A DNA stretch of 22,788 nucleotides from DATADD01 sp036258675 (GTDB lineage: Bacteria; Actinomycetota; CADDZG01; WHSQ01). Below, piece after piece: positions 1-8,115 of this stretch. The stretch's first letter is position 1. Every line of letters begins with the position of its first letter. The position numbers and the translations under genes are program-made. Where the stretch lies: positions 1 to 22,788 of the forward strand of contig DATADD010000140.1 in assembly GCA_036258675.1 (NCBI GenBank). Direction: 5' to 3'. The notes under the pieces were generated by a model. It saw only the letters and a program-made list of their open reading frames with translations, did not search any database and was not told where the DNA came from.

Positions 1-1652
1 AGCTGGGCCGGGTTGTAGCCCTGCACCTCTTCGACGCGCGCGACCACGGGCCCGAACTTGGGCAGCTGACCGCGGCCGAGCGTCATGAGGCGGCCCCCGC
101 GCGCCGAGACGAGCTCGGCGATGGCTCCACCGCGCGCGTACGCGGCGACGTCGACCTCCGGGGCGGGGAGCGGCTCGAGCGGCCACCACGTGCGCCCGCG
201 CTCGATCCCCGTGCGGAACGGGATCGACTCGTCGCGGCCGTCGAAGGCGTTGATCGATAGCTCGACCGCGAGGAGGAGGGGGACGGCGGCCGCGAGCGCG
301 GGCCGCCACAGGGCGAGCGACAGCACCGCGACGGCGGCTCCGAGACCGATCGCGGGAAGCGCGAGCGCATCGGGGTGCGCACCCAGCAGCGGCGGGAGGA
401 CGCCCCACAGCAGCAGCGCGGGAGCGAGCATCGCGATGCGGGCGCGCAGCGACCGGACGTCGAGCCACGCCTGCACCCCGATGCCGGCGAGCACCGCGAG
501 CGCGAACGGGACCGCGTAGGCGAACCGCCCGGGGTTGTGCTGATAGAACTCCCCTCCGGGCAGCGACGCGACCGTCGGGCCGATCGACTCCGCGACCGAG
601 CGCATGCCGAGGACGTAGAACGCGAGCCCGTAGGCGAAAAAGGCGAGCGCGAGCGGACGGAGCCGGCGGTGCAGGAGCCCGCCGAACGACAGCAGAAGCG
701 CGCCCGCGCCCAGGTATCCGCCGGGAGACAGCGCGAGACGCACGGGGAACGCGGGCTGGAGCGCCTTGGCGACCGAGAAGCGGGGCACGCGGCGGTCCTG
801 CAGCTCGGCGGCGAGCTCCTGGAGCCTCGTGAACCCCATGCCCACGGTGCTGCGAGGAAGGTAGGCGAGCCGGGGCAGAAGGTAGGCGAGGTTGACCGCG
901 AAGAACGCCGCGAGCAGGAGCGCCGGCAGCGCCACGAGCTTCGCGCCCGCGCGCCCGCGCCGGACCTCGTCCCACGCCCACGCCCCGGTGAGGGCGAGCA
1001 GGGCCGCGGAGCCCATCACGAGCCCCTGGCTGAGGTGGACCGCGGCGAGCTGCCCCCACGCGAGCGCCGCGAGCAGGAGCCACAGCGCGCGCATCGCCGT
1101 CCCCTCGGCGCGATAGAAGCGCGACGCGAGCGCGAGCAGCACGGCCGTCCACGCAAGCGTCCCCGCGAACGGAAGGGACATCGCGACGTTGGAGCCGGCG
1201 ACGAGCAACGCGACCACGATCCCGCTGGTCGCGGCGGCGGCGCGCGTCAGCCCCTCGCCGCGCGCGAACGCGTACAGCCCCAGACCCGCGAGCGCGACGT
1301 GACCAACGATGATGTAACGGAGCGCAACCGTGCACGGAAAGAGCAGGTTGAGCACCATCGCAGGCAAGTACATCCAGCCCGATTGCGGATCGGCGGCGAA
1401 GGGCACGCCTCCCATGACGTATGGGTTCCAGCCCGGCACCTCGCCGGCCTGCAGGCTGCGTCCGAGCAGGCAGTGGTTCGGCAGGAACTGCACGAGCACG
1501 TCGGTGTTCTTCGGCGGCAGCAGGCCGTCGAGCAACACCTCGTGCATCACGACGACGACCGCCGCGACGATCAGCACAGGGCCGGCGAGCGCCGCGGCCA
1601 CCGCGGTCGGGCGCGAGCGCGCGGGTCGAGTGCGCGTCGCCTCGCTAGCCAC
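1..1652 (-). CDS. YfhO-like polytopic membrane protein (3' part cut off by window edge)
   Basis: The reading frame is open from a GTG at 1652 to the window edge (550 codons) without a stop. GGGGAG lies five bases before the GTG. After a short basic N-terminus comes a hydrophobic helix, then an extracytoplasmic segment with NTDVLVQFLPNHC and WNPYVMGGVPFAADPQ. This pattern is typical of YfhO/GT-C-like membrane proteins, where the first loop carries acidic residues and a WNP motif. At least ten further hydrophobic segments follow, ending in a soluble part (VEEVQGYNPAQ) that is also common in the YfhO family. Such proteins are thought to help glycosylate cell-wall polymers using lipid-linked sugars; that role is family knowledge. 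The gene is divergent from the gene at 1731. The family call is fairly sure; the substrate is unknown. Confidence 0.75.
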   Translation of the reverse strand, partial: MASEATRTRPARSRPTAVAAALAGPVLIVAAVVVVMHEVLLDGLLPPKNTDVLVQFLPNHCLLGRSLQAGEVPGWNPYVMGGVPFAADPQSGWMYLPAMVLNLLFPCTVALRYIIVGHVALAGLGLYAFARGEGLTRAAAATSGIVVALLVAGSNVAMSLPFAGTLAWTAVLLALASRFYRAEGTAMRALWLLLAALAWGQLAAVHLSQGLVMGSAALLALTGAWAWDEVRRGRAGAKLVALPALLLAAFFAVNLAYLLPRLAYLPRSTVGMGFTRLQELAAELQDRRVPRFSVAKALQPAFPVRLALSPGGYLGAGALLLSFGGLLHRRLRPLALAFFAYGLAFYVLGMRSVAESIGPTVASLPGGEFYQHNPGRFAYAVPFALAVLAGIGVQAWLDVRSLRARIAMLAPALLLWGVLPPLLGAHPDALALPAIGLGAAVAVLSLALWRPALAAAVPLLLAVELSINAFDGRDESIPFRTGIERGRTWWPLEPLPAPEVDVAAYARGGAIAELVSARGGRLMTLGRGQLPKFGPVVARVEEVQGYNPAQ

Positions 1653-1714
1653 GGCCGCTCCCCGCGCCGGTCAGAAACCCCTCTCGCGCCCCGAGCATGT
1701 CTCCAACGCTCCCA

Positions 1715-1720
1715 TAGACT
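1715..1720 (+). promoter_or_regulatory. Probable -10 box (TAGACT) for the 1731 gene
   Basis: TAGACT ends 10 bases before the ATG at 1731, with no ribosome binding site between, so the transcript is likely leaderless or nearly so. A closer ATG at 1726 opens only a four-codon frame (MRCS, stop 1738-1740) overlapping the real start. The same hexamer precedes the gene at 8116. Confidence 0.45.
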
Positions 1721-1730
1721 GGCTCATGCG

Positions 1731-2237
1731 ATGCAGCTAGCGCACACATTCGGAACCGGTGGCCCCGAGATCGAGCTACTCATCGTCGCGGTCGCCCTCG
1801 TTGCGCTCGGCATCGTCTTCTTCGTGCGGCGCACCGCCTCCCCGAGGGCGAGCACGCTCACCGTGCTGGCCGGCGTCGCGCTCGGGGCGGGCTCGTTCGT
1901 CGTACCGGGCCCGACGTCGTCGTCGGCCGAGGGCGTCGGCATCGCGATCACGTCGCCCCCGGACGGCGGCACCGTGACGGCCGGAGCGCCCGTGGAGATA
2001 GAGGTTGACATCAGCGGCGGGACCCTTACGCGGTCGCAGGACAGCACGGACCCGAGCGCGGGCCATCTCCACGTCTTCGTCGACGACGAGCTCGACAGCA
2101 TGCCCACCGGCGCGTCGCCGAAGGTCGAGCTCGAGCCCGGGGAGCACACGATCCTGGTGGAGTTCGTGGACTCGCGCCACGTCTCCTACTCGCCGCGCGT
2201 CACCGACCAGGTCGAGGTGCGCGCCCGGCAGCCGTAG
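1731..2237 (+). CDS. Small membrane-anchored protein with extracellular beta-type domain
   Basis: 168 aa. Two hydrophobic segments near residues 13-31 and 40-57 flank a short basic loop (FFVRRTASPR). They are followed by a soluble domain of about 100 residues beginning GVGIAITSPPDGGTV, with GHLHVFVDDELDSMPTG and LEPGEHTILVEFVDSRHVSY. The 'ITSPPDGGTVTAG ... GHLHVFVD ... L.PGEHTI' pattern resembles DUF4399/Ig-like exported domains, often found beside copper and redox genes; this is pattern recognition, not a search. The histidines in the GHLH and SRHVSY motifs could bind metal (inference). The start is the ATG after the TAGACT box; the frame is open much further upstream, but only antisense to the YfhO gene. 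It ends six bases from the convergent CopC-CopD gene. Confidence 0.7.
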   Translation: MQLAHTFGTGGPEIELLIVAVALVALGIVFFVRRTASPRASTLTVLAGVALGAGSFVVPGPTSSSAEGVGIAITSPPDGGTVTAGAPVEIEVDISGGTLTRSQDSTDPSAGHLHVFVDDELDSMPTGASPKVELEPGEHTILVEFVDSRHVSYSPRVTDQVEVRARQP

Positions 2238-2243
2238 CGGCCT

Positions 2244-4193
2244 TCATCCGATCGACTCCTGAAAGCATCCGCGTGCGGGCGGCGACCCGGGAAGCGTCGC
2301 CTCGATGTCGAACCTCCACCGACCCCCCGTCAGGTCCGCGGCGGCCGCGTAGTGGCCGTGGGCCAGCCGCCGGACCCTGGGCGTCAGGGTGCTCTCTCCA
2401 TCGCTCGCGACCACGGAGGGGCGGCGCGCGGCGTGGAGCAGCCCGCCGTCCTCGTCAAGGAGCGTGACGTGGATCTCGTTGCGTCCGGGCGCGCGCGGCT
2501 CGACGTATCCCTGCATCGAGCGTCCCCCCGCCAGCTCCATGACGAAGACCGTGGCCCTGCCGGGCGCAGTCACCCTCCTCGCCGTGCACGTCGTCGCCAG
2601 CTGCAGGGGGACGGTCACCGAGCCCGCGCCCCTCTCGATCAAGACCCCGGCTTCCCAGCGCCCGTCGAGCGACAGGGCACCGCTCCGCGCGCGGTAGACG
2701 CCGGGCGACGCCTGCTTCAGCCGCAGGGTCGCGGGCGCGACCCCGGCCTCGCCGAGATAGTCCAGGGTCAGCGAGACGCGCCGGGCGACGATGGGCTCGC
2801 CACTGTCGTAGTCCCGCGCTCGAAGGACGAACTCGTTGAAGCCCGCATAGCCGGGCGTCACCTCGAGACGCGCCCGGACCGTCGTGGCGAAGTCCGATCC
2901 GGCGGCGACGACCCGTTCCCGGGCACCCCACGCCGCCTGCGACGACGGCGGCGACACGGTCGACAACACGGAGGCCGCCCCCAATGCGGCGATCGCCAGA
3001 CCGACCTCGACACGGGAGACGCGCCGCAGAGGTCCGACACCGTCGCCCGCGCGCGGCACGTTGCGATATCGGTTGACCGCGCCGAGAGCGGCGAGGACCG
3101 CGAGCAGCGCGACCTTCAGGATGACGATGCGCCCGTACACCGTGGTGAATAGGTCGCGCCACGCGTTCAGCTCGTCGAAGGCGCGAACGCCTCCGGTCGC
3201 CGCCACGAGCAGCAGCATCGCTCCCGCCAGGGTCGAAAAGCGCCTCACGGCGACCCCGCGCTGCTCTCCGGCGGAGCCCCTCAGGCCGAGGAGCAACGCC
3301 GCCAGCCCCCCGAGCCACGCCGCCACGGCGAGGAAGTGGACCCACTGCGCCGCCACCTCGATCGCCCGGCGCGACGTCTGAGAGGCCGCATGCCCTGCCG
3401 AGACGTGGGCGAGCATCGCCGCGGCCGCCCCCGCTGCCGCGAGCGCGTACCCGAACCGGCGTGCGCTCCCCGTCGCGGCCCACGCCGCGATCAACCCCGC
3501 CCCCGCCACCCCGAGCCCGAGAGCCCGCAGGCCGAGGGACCGACCGACCGACGTGCCGAGGAGGTCGTCCACGCCGGCGCCCGCGGCGGTGGCCTGTGCC
3601 CGGGCCAGCAGCAGGAGGCCCGCGGCCGCGGCGACCCAGCCCGCGGCGCCGTAGGCGCGCACCGCCGTGGGAGTGCCGCCGAACACGTACGCCGCCGCGA
3701 GAGCACCCCCGAGCAGAACGGCCAGTCCCAGGAGCACGCCGAACCTGCCCGCGACCTCGAGCCACGACGTCGCGGTCTCCGTGGCGGCTCCCGCGGCGAC
3801 CCCGACGGCGCGCGCCGCGACGCCGACCCCGAACGTGAACGCGCCGGCGCTCGTGTGGCCGTCGGCCTGGGAGACCGTGCGCCACGTCACGGTGTACGCC
3901 CCCTTCGGCGCGGATCCGAGCCCGATCCGGACCGTGAAGGGATCGCCGGGCGCGGCCTCCGGCGCGCCCGACACCACGGACGCGCCCGACGCGTCCAAGA
4001 CATCGATGTCCGAGAGCGAGATCTCGGGCCGCTCGGAGAACGTGAGGCTGATCTGCTCCGGCGCGTCCTCGAGGCGCGCCCCCGCGCTCGGGTCGGACGA
4101 CCTCAGGACCGCGTGCGCGGAGGCAGACGGCGCGCCGCCGACGAGCCCCAGCGCGCCCAGCACGAGCGCGGCGGCAACGAACCTGAGCACCAT
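2244..4193 (-). CDS. CopC-CopD-type copper resistance protein with C-terminal YtkA-like domain
   Basis: 649 aa fusion. A signal peptide (residues 1-26) ends in ASA, so the mature protein would begin with His27 (HAVLRSSDPS), the histidine that ligates Cu(II) in CopC. The CopC beta domain runs to about residue 120 and closes with the conserved SQADGHTSAGAFTFGV, which carries a second ligand histidine. A CopD-like domain with eight or so transmembrane helices follows to about residue 420, containing AQWVHFLAVAAWLGG. A C-terminal exported domain (about 440-645, with RLEVTPGYAGFNEF and LRLKQASPGVYRA) resembles YtkA/FixH. Related YcnJ-type fusions bind copper outside the cell and help import it. 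The ATG at 4193 sits directly before the signal peptide; longer upstream frames overlap the preceding gene. Last gene of a three-gene minus-strand operon, 28 bases after its neighbour. Confidence 0.88.
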   Translation of the reverse strand: MVLRFVAAALVLGALGLVGGAPSASAHAVLRSSDPSAGARLEDAPEQISLTFSERPEISLSDIDVLDASGASVVSGAPEAAPGDPFTVRIGLGSAPKGAYTVTWRTVSQADGHTSAGAFTFGVGVAARAVGVAAGAATETATSWLEVAGRFGVLLGLAVLLGGALAAAYVFGGTPTAVRAYGAAGWVAAAAGLLLLARAQATAAGAGVDDLLGTSVGRSLGLRALGLGVAGAGLIAAWAATGSARRFGYALAAAGAAAAMLAHVSAGHAASQTSRRAIEVAAQWVHFLAVAAWLGGLAALLLGLRGSAGEQRGVAVRRFSTLAGAMLLLVAATGGVRAFDELNAWRDLFTTVYGRIVILKVALLAVLAALGAVNRYRNVPRAGDGVGPLRRVSRVEVGLAIAALGAASVLSTVSPPSSQAAWGARERVVAAGSDFATTVRARLEVTPGYAGFNEFVLRARDYDSGEPIVARRVSLTLDYLGEAGVAPATLRLKQASPGVYRARSGALSLDGRWEAGVLIERGAGSVTVPLQLATTCTARRVTAPGRATVFVMELAGGRSMQGYVEPRAPGRNEIHVTLLDEDGGLLHAARRPSVVASDGESTLTPRVRRLAHGHYAAAADLTGGRWRFDIEATLPGSPPARGCFQESIG

Positions 4194-4221
4194 CCCCGGA
4201 CCCCGAACGCCTCGGCGCGCC

Positions 4222-4917
4222 CTAGCGGGGGCCTTCGGCCGCGGGACGGGCGAGCGCGGACGAACCTCGGCGCCGCGACAACAGCGCCACGGCGAGCCCC
4301 GCGACCGCCAAGAGCGAGAGAGCCGCGGCCGCGATCGCGACGAGCCGCGCCTGATCGAGGTCGTCCTCGAGCGCGGCGACCCGCTCCGCGGCCGCGCGGG
4401 AGCGCGCGGACTCGCGCTCGACCCTCTGCACGAGCTCGGCGCCCGAGGGCAGCTTCGTGGGGAACTGGATCGCGGAGGCATCGATCGGGGAGTCGAACGT
4501 CTGGGGCCCCGAGGCGATCCTCTCGTTGATCCGCTCGCCCTTGTACGTCCCGAATATGCGGAAGGTGTACCTCCCCGCCTCCGTCGGCATCAGCGAGCCG
4601 CGGTAGTCGCCCTCCTCCCCGAACCCGCCCGGCACGAAGAAGGGCTCGAGCTGCACGATCTTCTCGTTGCTCCCGAAGGTGACCTCCGCTTTCAGAGAGT
4701 CGGCGATGTCGTTGACGGGCGCGCCGTGATGGTCGGTGACGATCACCTGCACGCTGTTCGCGATCCCGGTGTAGACGGGCTCTTGTCCCCACCCGACGAC
4801 CATGTCGAGGCCGCCTGCCGTCACCTCGCCGTGGGCGCGCGCGGGCAGGGGTGCCAGAGCTGTGAGCGAGACCGCCGCCGCGAGTGCGAGCGGCAGCCGC
4901 GCGCGATGTATGCGCAA
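4222..4917 (-). CDS. Exported membrane-anchored protein of the copper operon
   Basis: 231 aa starting with TTG; AAAGGA lies seven bases upstream and no ATG or GTG gives a full signal peptide. Residues 1-28 are a signal peptide ending in ARA before HGEVTAGG, so the mature protein starts with His, as CopC does. The exported part (about 30-165) has a beta-rich look (VQVIVTDHHGAPVNDI, GRYTFRIFGTYKGE). A charged, likely coiled-coil stretch (ELVQRVERESARSRAAAERVA) is followed by one transmembrane helix near 191-213 and a short basic cytoplasmic tail. The DHH and N-terminal His are possible metal ligands (inference). I do not recognise a named family. Its position between a membrane protein and CopC-CopD suggests a role in copper handling at the cell surface. 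Confidence 0.75.
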   Translation of the reverse strand: MRIHRARLPLALAAAVSLTALAPLPARAHGEVTAGGLDMVVGWGQEPVYTGIANSVQVIVTDHHGAPVNDIADSLKAEVTFGSNEKIVQLEPFFVPGGFGEEGDYRGSLMPTEAGRYTFRIFGTYKGERINERIASGPQTFDSPIDASAIQFPTKLPSGAELVQRVERESARSRAAAERVAALEDDLDQARLVAIAAAALSLLAVAGLAVALLSRRRGSSALARPAAEGPR

Positions 4918-4977
4918 CGTCGGATCCTTTCGTGAAGACGCTCGAGCGTCGGAGGGCGCGCCCGCGCCCTCGCGCGA

Positions 4978-5565
4978 TCAGGGACGGAGGGGGTGAGGCG
5001 GTCCCCGTGCGAGCCAGGGCTCGCCGAGCGAACGCACGGGCGGCGGGTCCGCCGGCGCGCTTCGTGCGAACGAGGCCTCCCCCCGGTCGCGGCGCCCGAC
5101 GCCCCCGCGGAGCCTGTCGACCACCACGGACAGCGCGGCGAGGAGGAACACGCCCGCGACCGCGACCACGACCTGGAGACCGAGGCCGATGAGGACGACC
5201 GGCTCGCCGAGCAGTCCGCTCACCGATCCCTCGACCATGAGGCGCTCCGCCGCCTCCAGGACGAGGAACAGCGCCGCCTGCATCCCGACGAGCCGCAGGC
5301 AACACCCCGCGGTGACGCCCCGTCCGCGCCCTCCGTCGGCGCGGAAGAGCCCGAGCAGGAGGCCGGAGACTCCCCACATCAACGCCCCCAGGGAGAGGGC
5401 GACGAAGAACGGCCACAGGGCGTGCCCCGTGCGATGCAGCAGCTGGAGCCGCTCGTGCGGATCCGGCGCCGCGAGCATGTACGCGAGCCAGTGGGCGACG
5501 AGGACGCCGCCGAAGGAGAGGCCGGCGAGCTCGAGGCGCAGTCGGTTCGGGGGTCGGCGCGTCAT
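4978..5565 (-). CDS. Four-helix membrane protein, first gene of the copper operon
   Basis: 195 aa with four hydrophobic segments near residues 13-31, 50-73, 84-102 and 115-147, then a charged, proline-rich C-terminal tail. Notable polar residues in or next to membrane segments are His and Trp in GGVLVAHWLAYMLA and the HERLQLLHRTGHALW loop with three histidines. The ATG at 5565 is the first in frame; GGAG lies 12 bases upstream. A 60-base gap separates it from the next gene on the same strand, and all three genes look co-transcribed. No family is recognised; the histidine-rich loop and context make a copper or haem-related role possible, but this is inference. Confidence 0.7.
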   Translation of the reverse strand: MTRRPPNRLRLELAGLSFGGVLVAHWLAYMLAAPDPHERLQLLHRTGHALWPFFVALSLGALMWGVSGLLLGLFRADGGRGRGVTAGCCLRLVGMQAALFLVLEAAERLMVEGSVSGLLGEPVVLIGLGLQVVVAVAGVFLLAALSVVVDRLRGGVGRRDRGEASFARSAPADPPPVRSLGEPWLARGPPHPLRP

Positions 5566-5592
5566 GGCGATGATCCACTCCAGGGTCGCTCA

Positions 5593-5609
5593 TGTGCAGG
5601 ACCTGCGCA
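5593..5609. promoter_or_regulatory. Near-perfect palindrome ahead of the copper operon (candidate operator)
   Basis: TGTGCAGG-A-CCTGCGCA has eight-base arms with one mismatch. It lies 28 bases upstream of the first copper-operon start (5565) and about 95 bases before the divergent gene at 5704, so it could serve either promoter. No matching regulator gene is in the window. Confidence 0.35.
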
Positions 5610-5703
5610 AACCGGCCCGCTCGCCATCGTTGCTCCCCGGGGCGGGGCTGGGGGAAGATGGCAGCTCCACTCGAGGGACGGGTGGATGCGAGAGGAGGTT
5701 GCC

Positions 5704-6207
5704 TTGGGCAAGCGTGCAGCGGTGCTGGCCTCGGCCGTCGCTGTGCTGGCCTTGACGGTCAGCTTGATCGCTCCGGCGGCATCGGATCAACGGTACGACC
5801 GGGTCAACTTCACGGTCCGGGACAAGGCGTCCGACGACGAGCAGAACAACATCGACATAGACGTCGGCGAGCAGGGCTTCGGGGTGGGCGACTACTTCGT
5901 CCTGTCGAAGGACCCGTTCTTCGATCGGTCGCTGGGCAAGCGGCTGGGCTACTTCACCGGCGACTGTCTGTTCGTCTCGGTCAACGAAGCGACGTTCGAG
6001 GCGACGATCGAGTGCGATGTCACCGTCAACTTCCGCAACGGCAGCACCATCACCGTGGAGGGGCCGGTCACCTTCACCGAGAACGCCGAGGCCCAGACCA
6101 CGTTCGCGGTCACCGGAGGAACCGGCAGGTACGAGACGGCGCACGGCGAAGTGCAGGCCACGTTCGCGGAGGAGGGCGGCACCTTCCGCTTCAGGCTTCT
6201 GGTCTAG
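5704..6207 (+). CDS. Exported beta-rich protein (allene oxide cyclase-like barrel)
   Basis: 167 aa from TTG 5704, preceded by AGAGGAGG five bases upstream. An in-frame ATG at 5686 would add six residues but overlaps that binding site, so TTG is preferred. Residues 1-30 form a signal peptide (LASAVAVLALTVSLIAPAAS). The mature part is rich in short beta motifs: DIDVGEQGFGVGDYFV, a two-cysteine segment (GDCLFVSV, TIECDVTV), and FAVTGGTGRYETAHGEV near the end. The closing 'TGGTGRYE.A.GEV' motif is typical of dirigent/allene oxide cyclase-like barrels in Actinobacteria. The function of the bacterial proteins is unknown. It is monocistronic and converges on the gene at 6226. Confidence 0.8.
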   Translation: MGKRAAVLASAVAVLALTVSLIAPAASDQRYDRVNFTVRDKASDDEQNNIDIDVGEQGFGVGDYFVLSKDPFFDRSLGKRLGYFTGDCLFVSVNEATFEATIECDVTVNFRNGSTITVEGPVTFTENAEAQTTFAVTGGTGRYETAHGEVQATFAEEGGTFRFRLLV

Positions 6208-6210
6208 CTC

Positions 6211-6250
6211 GGCACGAGGCGGGAACTACCCCCTCGAGAGGGCTCGTGCC
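6211..6250. terminator. Inverted repeat between convergent genes (possible bidirectional terminator)
   Basis: GGCACGAG (6211-6218) and CTCGTGCC (6243-6250) pair perfectly, enclosing a second small palindrome, CCCTC-GA-GAGGG (6231-6242). It begins three bases after the stop at 6207 but overlaps the last codons of the minus-strand gene ending at 6226, and no T-run follows. Confidence 0.35.
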
Positions 6251-6801
6251 AGCGCTCTGACACCGAGCACCCCGGCACCCGCCGCGAGCACCCATGGCCC
6301 CGCAACGACCAGGGGGTCGAGTGGCTGGTGCGCGAGGTCGGCCCGCTTCCGGCCCACGCGCGACGCGAGGCCGCGACGGGAGAGCTCGCTCGTAACGCCC
6401 GTCTCCGTGATCGGGTTGTCGGGGCGCGCGGTCAACAGCGACCCGACGTGATGCTCGACCGCGTCGACCCGGTCGGCCGCCAGCAGGATCAGCCAATGGG
6501 CGGCGCGGCCCTCGCTGAAGCGGTAGGCATACCTTCGCATGATCCCCGACACCCCCCGGGGCGGGGTCGACGTGCCGAACACGGGCGTGAGGAACCTGTG
6601 CTCGACCGACCTCTCTCGCGGCCGCTTCTCCGGCTGACGCTCGGGGAACTCCCAGTGCGCGCCACCGAGGTTGGGGTCGAAGCGCTCCCTCGGGACAGAG
6701 GGCCGGTCCCTCGGGTCGCGGTCCACGCCCCATCCGGGGATGCGGGCGCGCAGCTCCTCGGTCGACGTCGGCAGAGGTGGCTTGTTCGATGTGTAGGTCA
6801 C
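6226..6801 (-). CDS. Conserved hypothetical protein paired with the zinc dehydrogenase
   Basis: 191 aa from GTG 6801, with AGGAGG six bases upstream. The N-terminal half is polar and rich in Pro, Arg and Trp: IPGWGVDRDPRDRPSVPRE, then GAHWEFPERQPEKRP and FLTPVFGTSTPPRGVSGIMR. A central segment (AHWLILLAADRVDAVE) could be amphipathic, and a hydrophobic stretch near the C-terminus (VVAGPWVLAAGAGVLGVRALA) is a likely membrane anchor. I recall the 'PGWG.D.DP..RP.VP.E ... TPVFGTSTPP.G.SG..R' pattern from uncharacterised bacterial proteins next to dehydrogenases. It starts 10 bases after the dehydrogenase stop, so the two are almost surely co-transcribed. Function unknown. Confidence 0.82.
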   Translation of the reverse strand: MTYTSNKPPLPTSTEELRARIPGWGVDRDPRDRPSVPRERFDPNLGGAHWEFPERQPEKRPRERSVEHRFLTPVFGTSTPPRGVSGIMRRYAYRFSEGRAAHWLILLAADRVDAVEHHVGSLLTARPDNPITETGVTSELSRRGLASRVGRKRADLAHQPLDPLVVAGPWVLAAGAGVLGVRALARALSRG

Positions 6802-6811
6802 GATCGTCCTC

Positions 6812-7960
6812 CTAGGCGGCGTCCGGCACGACGAGCGGCTTGATGCAGCCGTCGAGCTTGGCCGAGAAGATGTGATAGCCCTCCGCGATGTGCTCGAGAG
6901 GGACGCGATGCGTCACGATCTCGCTCGGCTTCACGTACCCGTTGCGCACATGCTCGAACAACCGCGGCCACTGCCGTTTGACCGGGCACTGATTCATGCG
7001 CAGCGTGAGGCCCTTGTTCATGGCGTCCCCGAACTTGACCGCGCTGAACATGGGACCGTAGGCGCCGATGACGGCGACCGTTCCCCCCTTGCGCACGGAA
7101 TCGATCGCCCAGTTGAGCGCCACGGGCGACCCTCCCTGGAGCTTGAGCTTCGAGGACGTGACAACTTGCAGGAAGCTGCCGTCGGCCTCGGCACCCACCG
7201 CGTCGATGGCAACGTCGGCGCCGAGGTAATCGGTCGTCTTCTTCATCTCGACCACGATGTCCTCGCACTCCGAGAAGTTGTACGTCTCCGCGTGCGCGAA
7301 CGAACGCGCCTTCTCCAGCCGGTACTCGAGGTGGTCGATGACGATGACGCGACCCGCGCCCATGAGCCATGACGACTTCGCCGCGAACAAGCCCACCGGA
7401 CCGGCTCCGAAGACGACGACGACATCGCCCTCTTCGATGCCCCCCAGCTGCGCGCCGAAGTAGCCGGTCGGGCACGCATCGGTCAGCAACACCGCATCTT
7501 CGTCGTCCATCCACTCCGGGATGACGGTGGGACCGACATCGGCGAAAGGAACCCGCACGTACTCCGCCTGCCCCCCGTCGTAGCCGCCACCCGTGTGCGA
7601 GTAGCCGTAGACACCGCCCACGGCCGTGGCATTCGGGTTCACGTTGTGACAGTTGCCGTACAGACCGCGGGCGCAGAAGAAGCACGACCCGCAGAAGATG
7701 TTGAACGGGACCATGACGCGGTCACCGCCCTTGAGGTTACGCACCGAGGAGCCAACCTCCTCGACCTCTCCGATGAACTCGTGTCCGAAGGTCATGCCGA
7801 CGCGGGTGTCGGGCATCATCCCGTGGTAGAGGTGGAGGTCCGAGCCGCATATCGCCCCGAGGGTCACGCGCACGATCGCGTCGTTGGGGTGCTCGATGGC
7901 CGGACGGCTCTTCTCCTCGACCCGGATCTTGTACGGACCGCGATAAACCATCGCTCGCAT
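6812..7960 (-). CDS. Zinc-dependent alcohol/formaldehyde-type dehydrogenase
   Basis: 382 aa medium-chain dehydrogenase. Catalytic zinc ligands are visible as Cys38 (GAICGSDLH) and His60-Glu61 (FGHEF). The structural-zinc lobe has Cys90, 93, 96 and 104 (CGSCFFCARGLYGNC). The nucleotide-binding turn is FGAGPVGLFA, near residue 180, followed by VIVIDHLEYRLEKA, whose Asp after the second strand suggests NAD(H). The long lobe and the sequence GYSHTGGGYDGGQAEYVRVP fit the COG1063 group that includes glutathione-independent formaldehyde dehydrogenases and threonine dehydrogenase-like enzymes. The substrate cannot be told from sequence. ATG 7960 follows AAGGAGG by six bases. First gene of a two-gene operon. 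Confidence 0.9.
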   Translation of the reverse strand: MRAMVYRGPYKIRVEEKSRPAIEHPNDAIVRVTLGAICGSDLHLYHGMMPDTRVGMTFGHEFIGEVEEVGSSVRNLKGGDRVMVPFNIFCGSCFFCARGLYGNCHNVNPNATAVGGVYGYSHTGGGYDGGQAEYVRVPFADVGPTVIPEWMDDEDAVLLTDACPTGYFGAQLGGIEEGDVVVVFGAGPVGLFAAKSSWLMGAGRVIVIDHLEYRLEKARSFAHAETYNFSECEDIVVEMKKTTDYLGADVAIDAVGAEADGSFLQVVTSSKLKLQGGSPVALNWAIDSVRKGGTVAVIGAYGPMFSAVKFGDAMNKGLTLRMNQCPVKRQWPRLFEHVRNGYVKPSEIVTHRVPLEHIAEGYHIFSAKLDGCIKPLVVPDAA

Positions 7961-8101
7961 AGGGCGCCTCCTTGGGGACGGGGGACGATCGTTGCCGCGG
8001 CACGGCACCGAGAAGGTGGCCGGCCCCTCTACGACCGGTGGTGCGTCGGGTCGTTCCTGCCCCCGAGCCGGGGCCCCAAACCCAGGGGGCTGGGCTCTCG
8101 G

Positions 8102-8107
8102 TAGACT
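8102..8107 (+). promoter_or_regulatory. Probable -10 box (TAGACT) for the 8116 gene
   Basis: TAGACT stands eight bases before the ATG at 8116 and there is no Shine-Dalgarno sequence, so a leaderless or near-leaderless transcript is likely. Confidence 0.5.
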
Positions 8108-8115
8108 GCCCGCGC

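Noticed and set aside
375..1730. Long plus-strand open frame upstream of the 1731 gene
   Set aside because: It is antisense to the YfhO-like gene and encodes Arg/Gly/His/Glu-rich low-complexity sequence; only the part from ATG 1731 looks like a real protein.
6226..6245. A third copy of the CTCGAGGG-TAG element at the end of the 6226 gene
   Set aside because: It is the coding sequence for the last residues (LSRG) and stop codon, CTCGAG is common in this genome, and the ACAG tail is missing.
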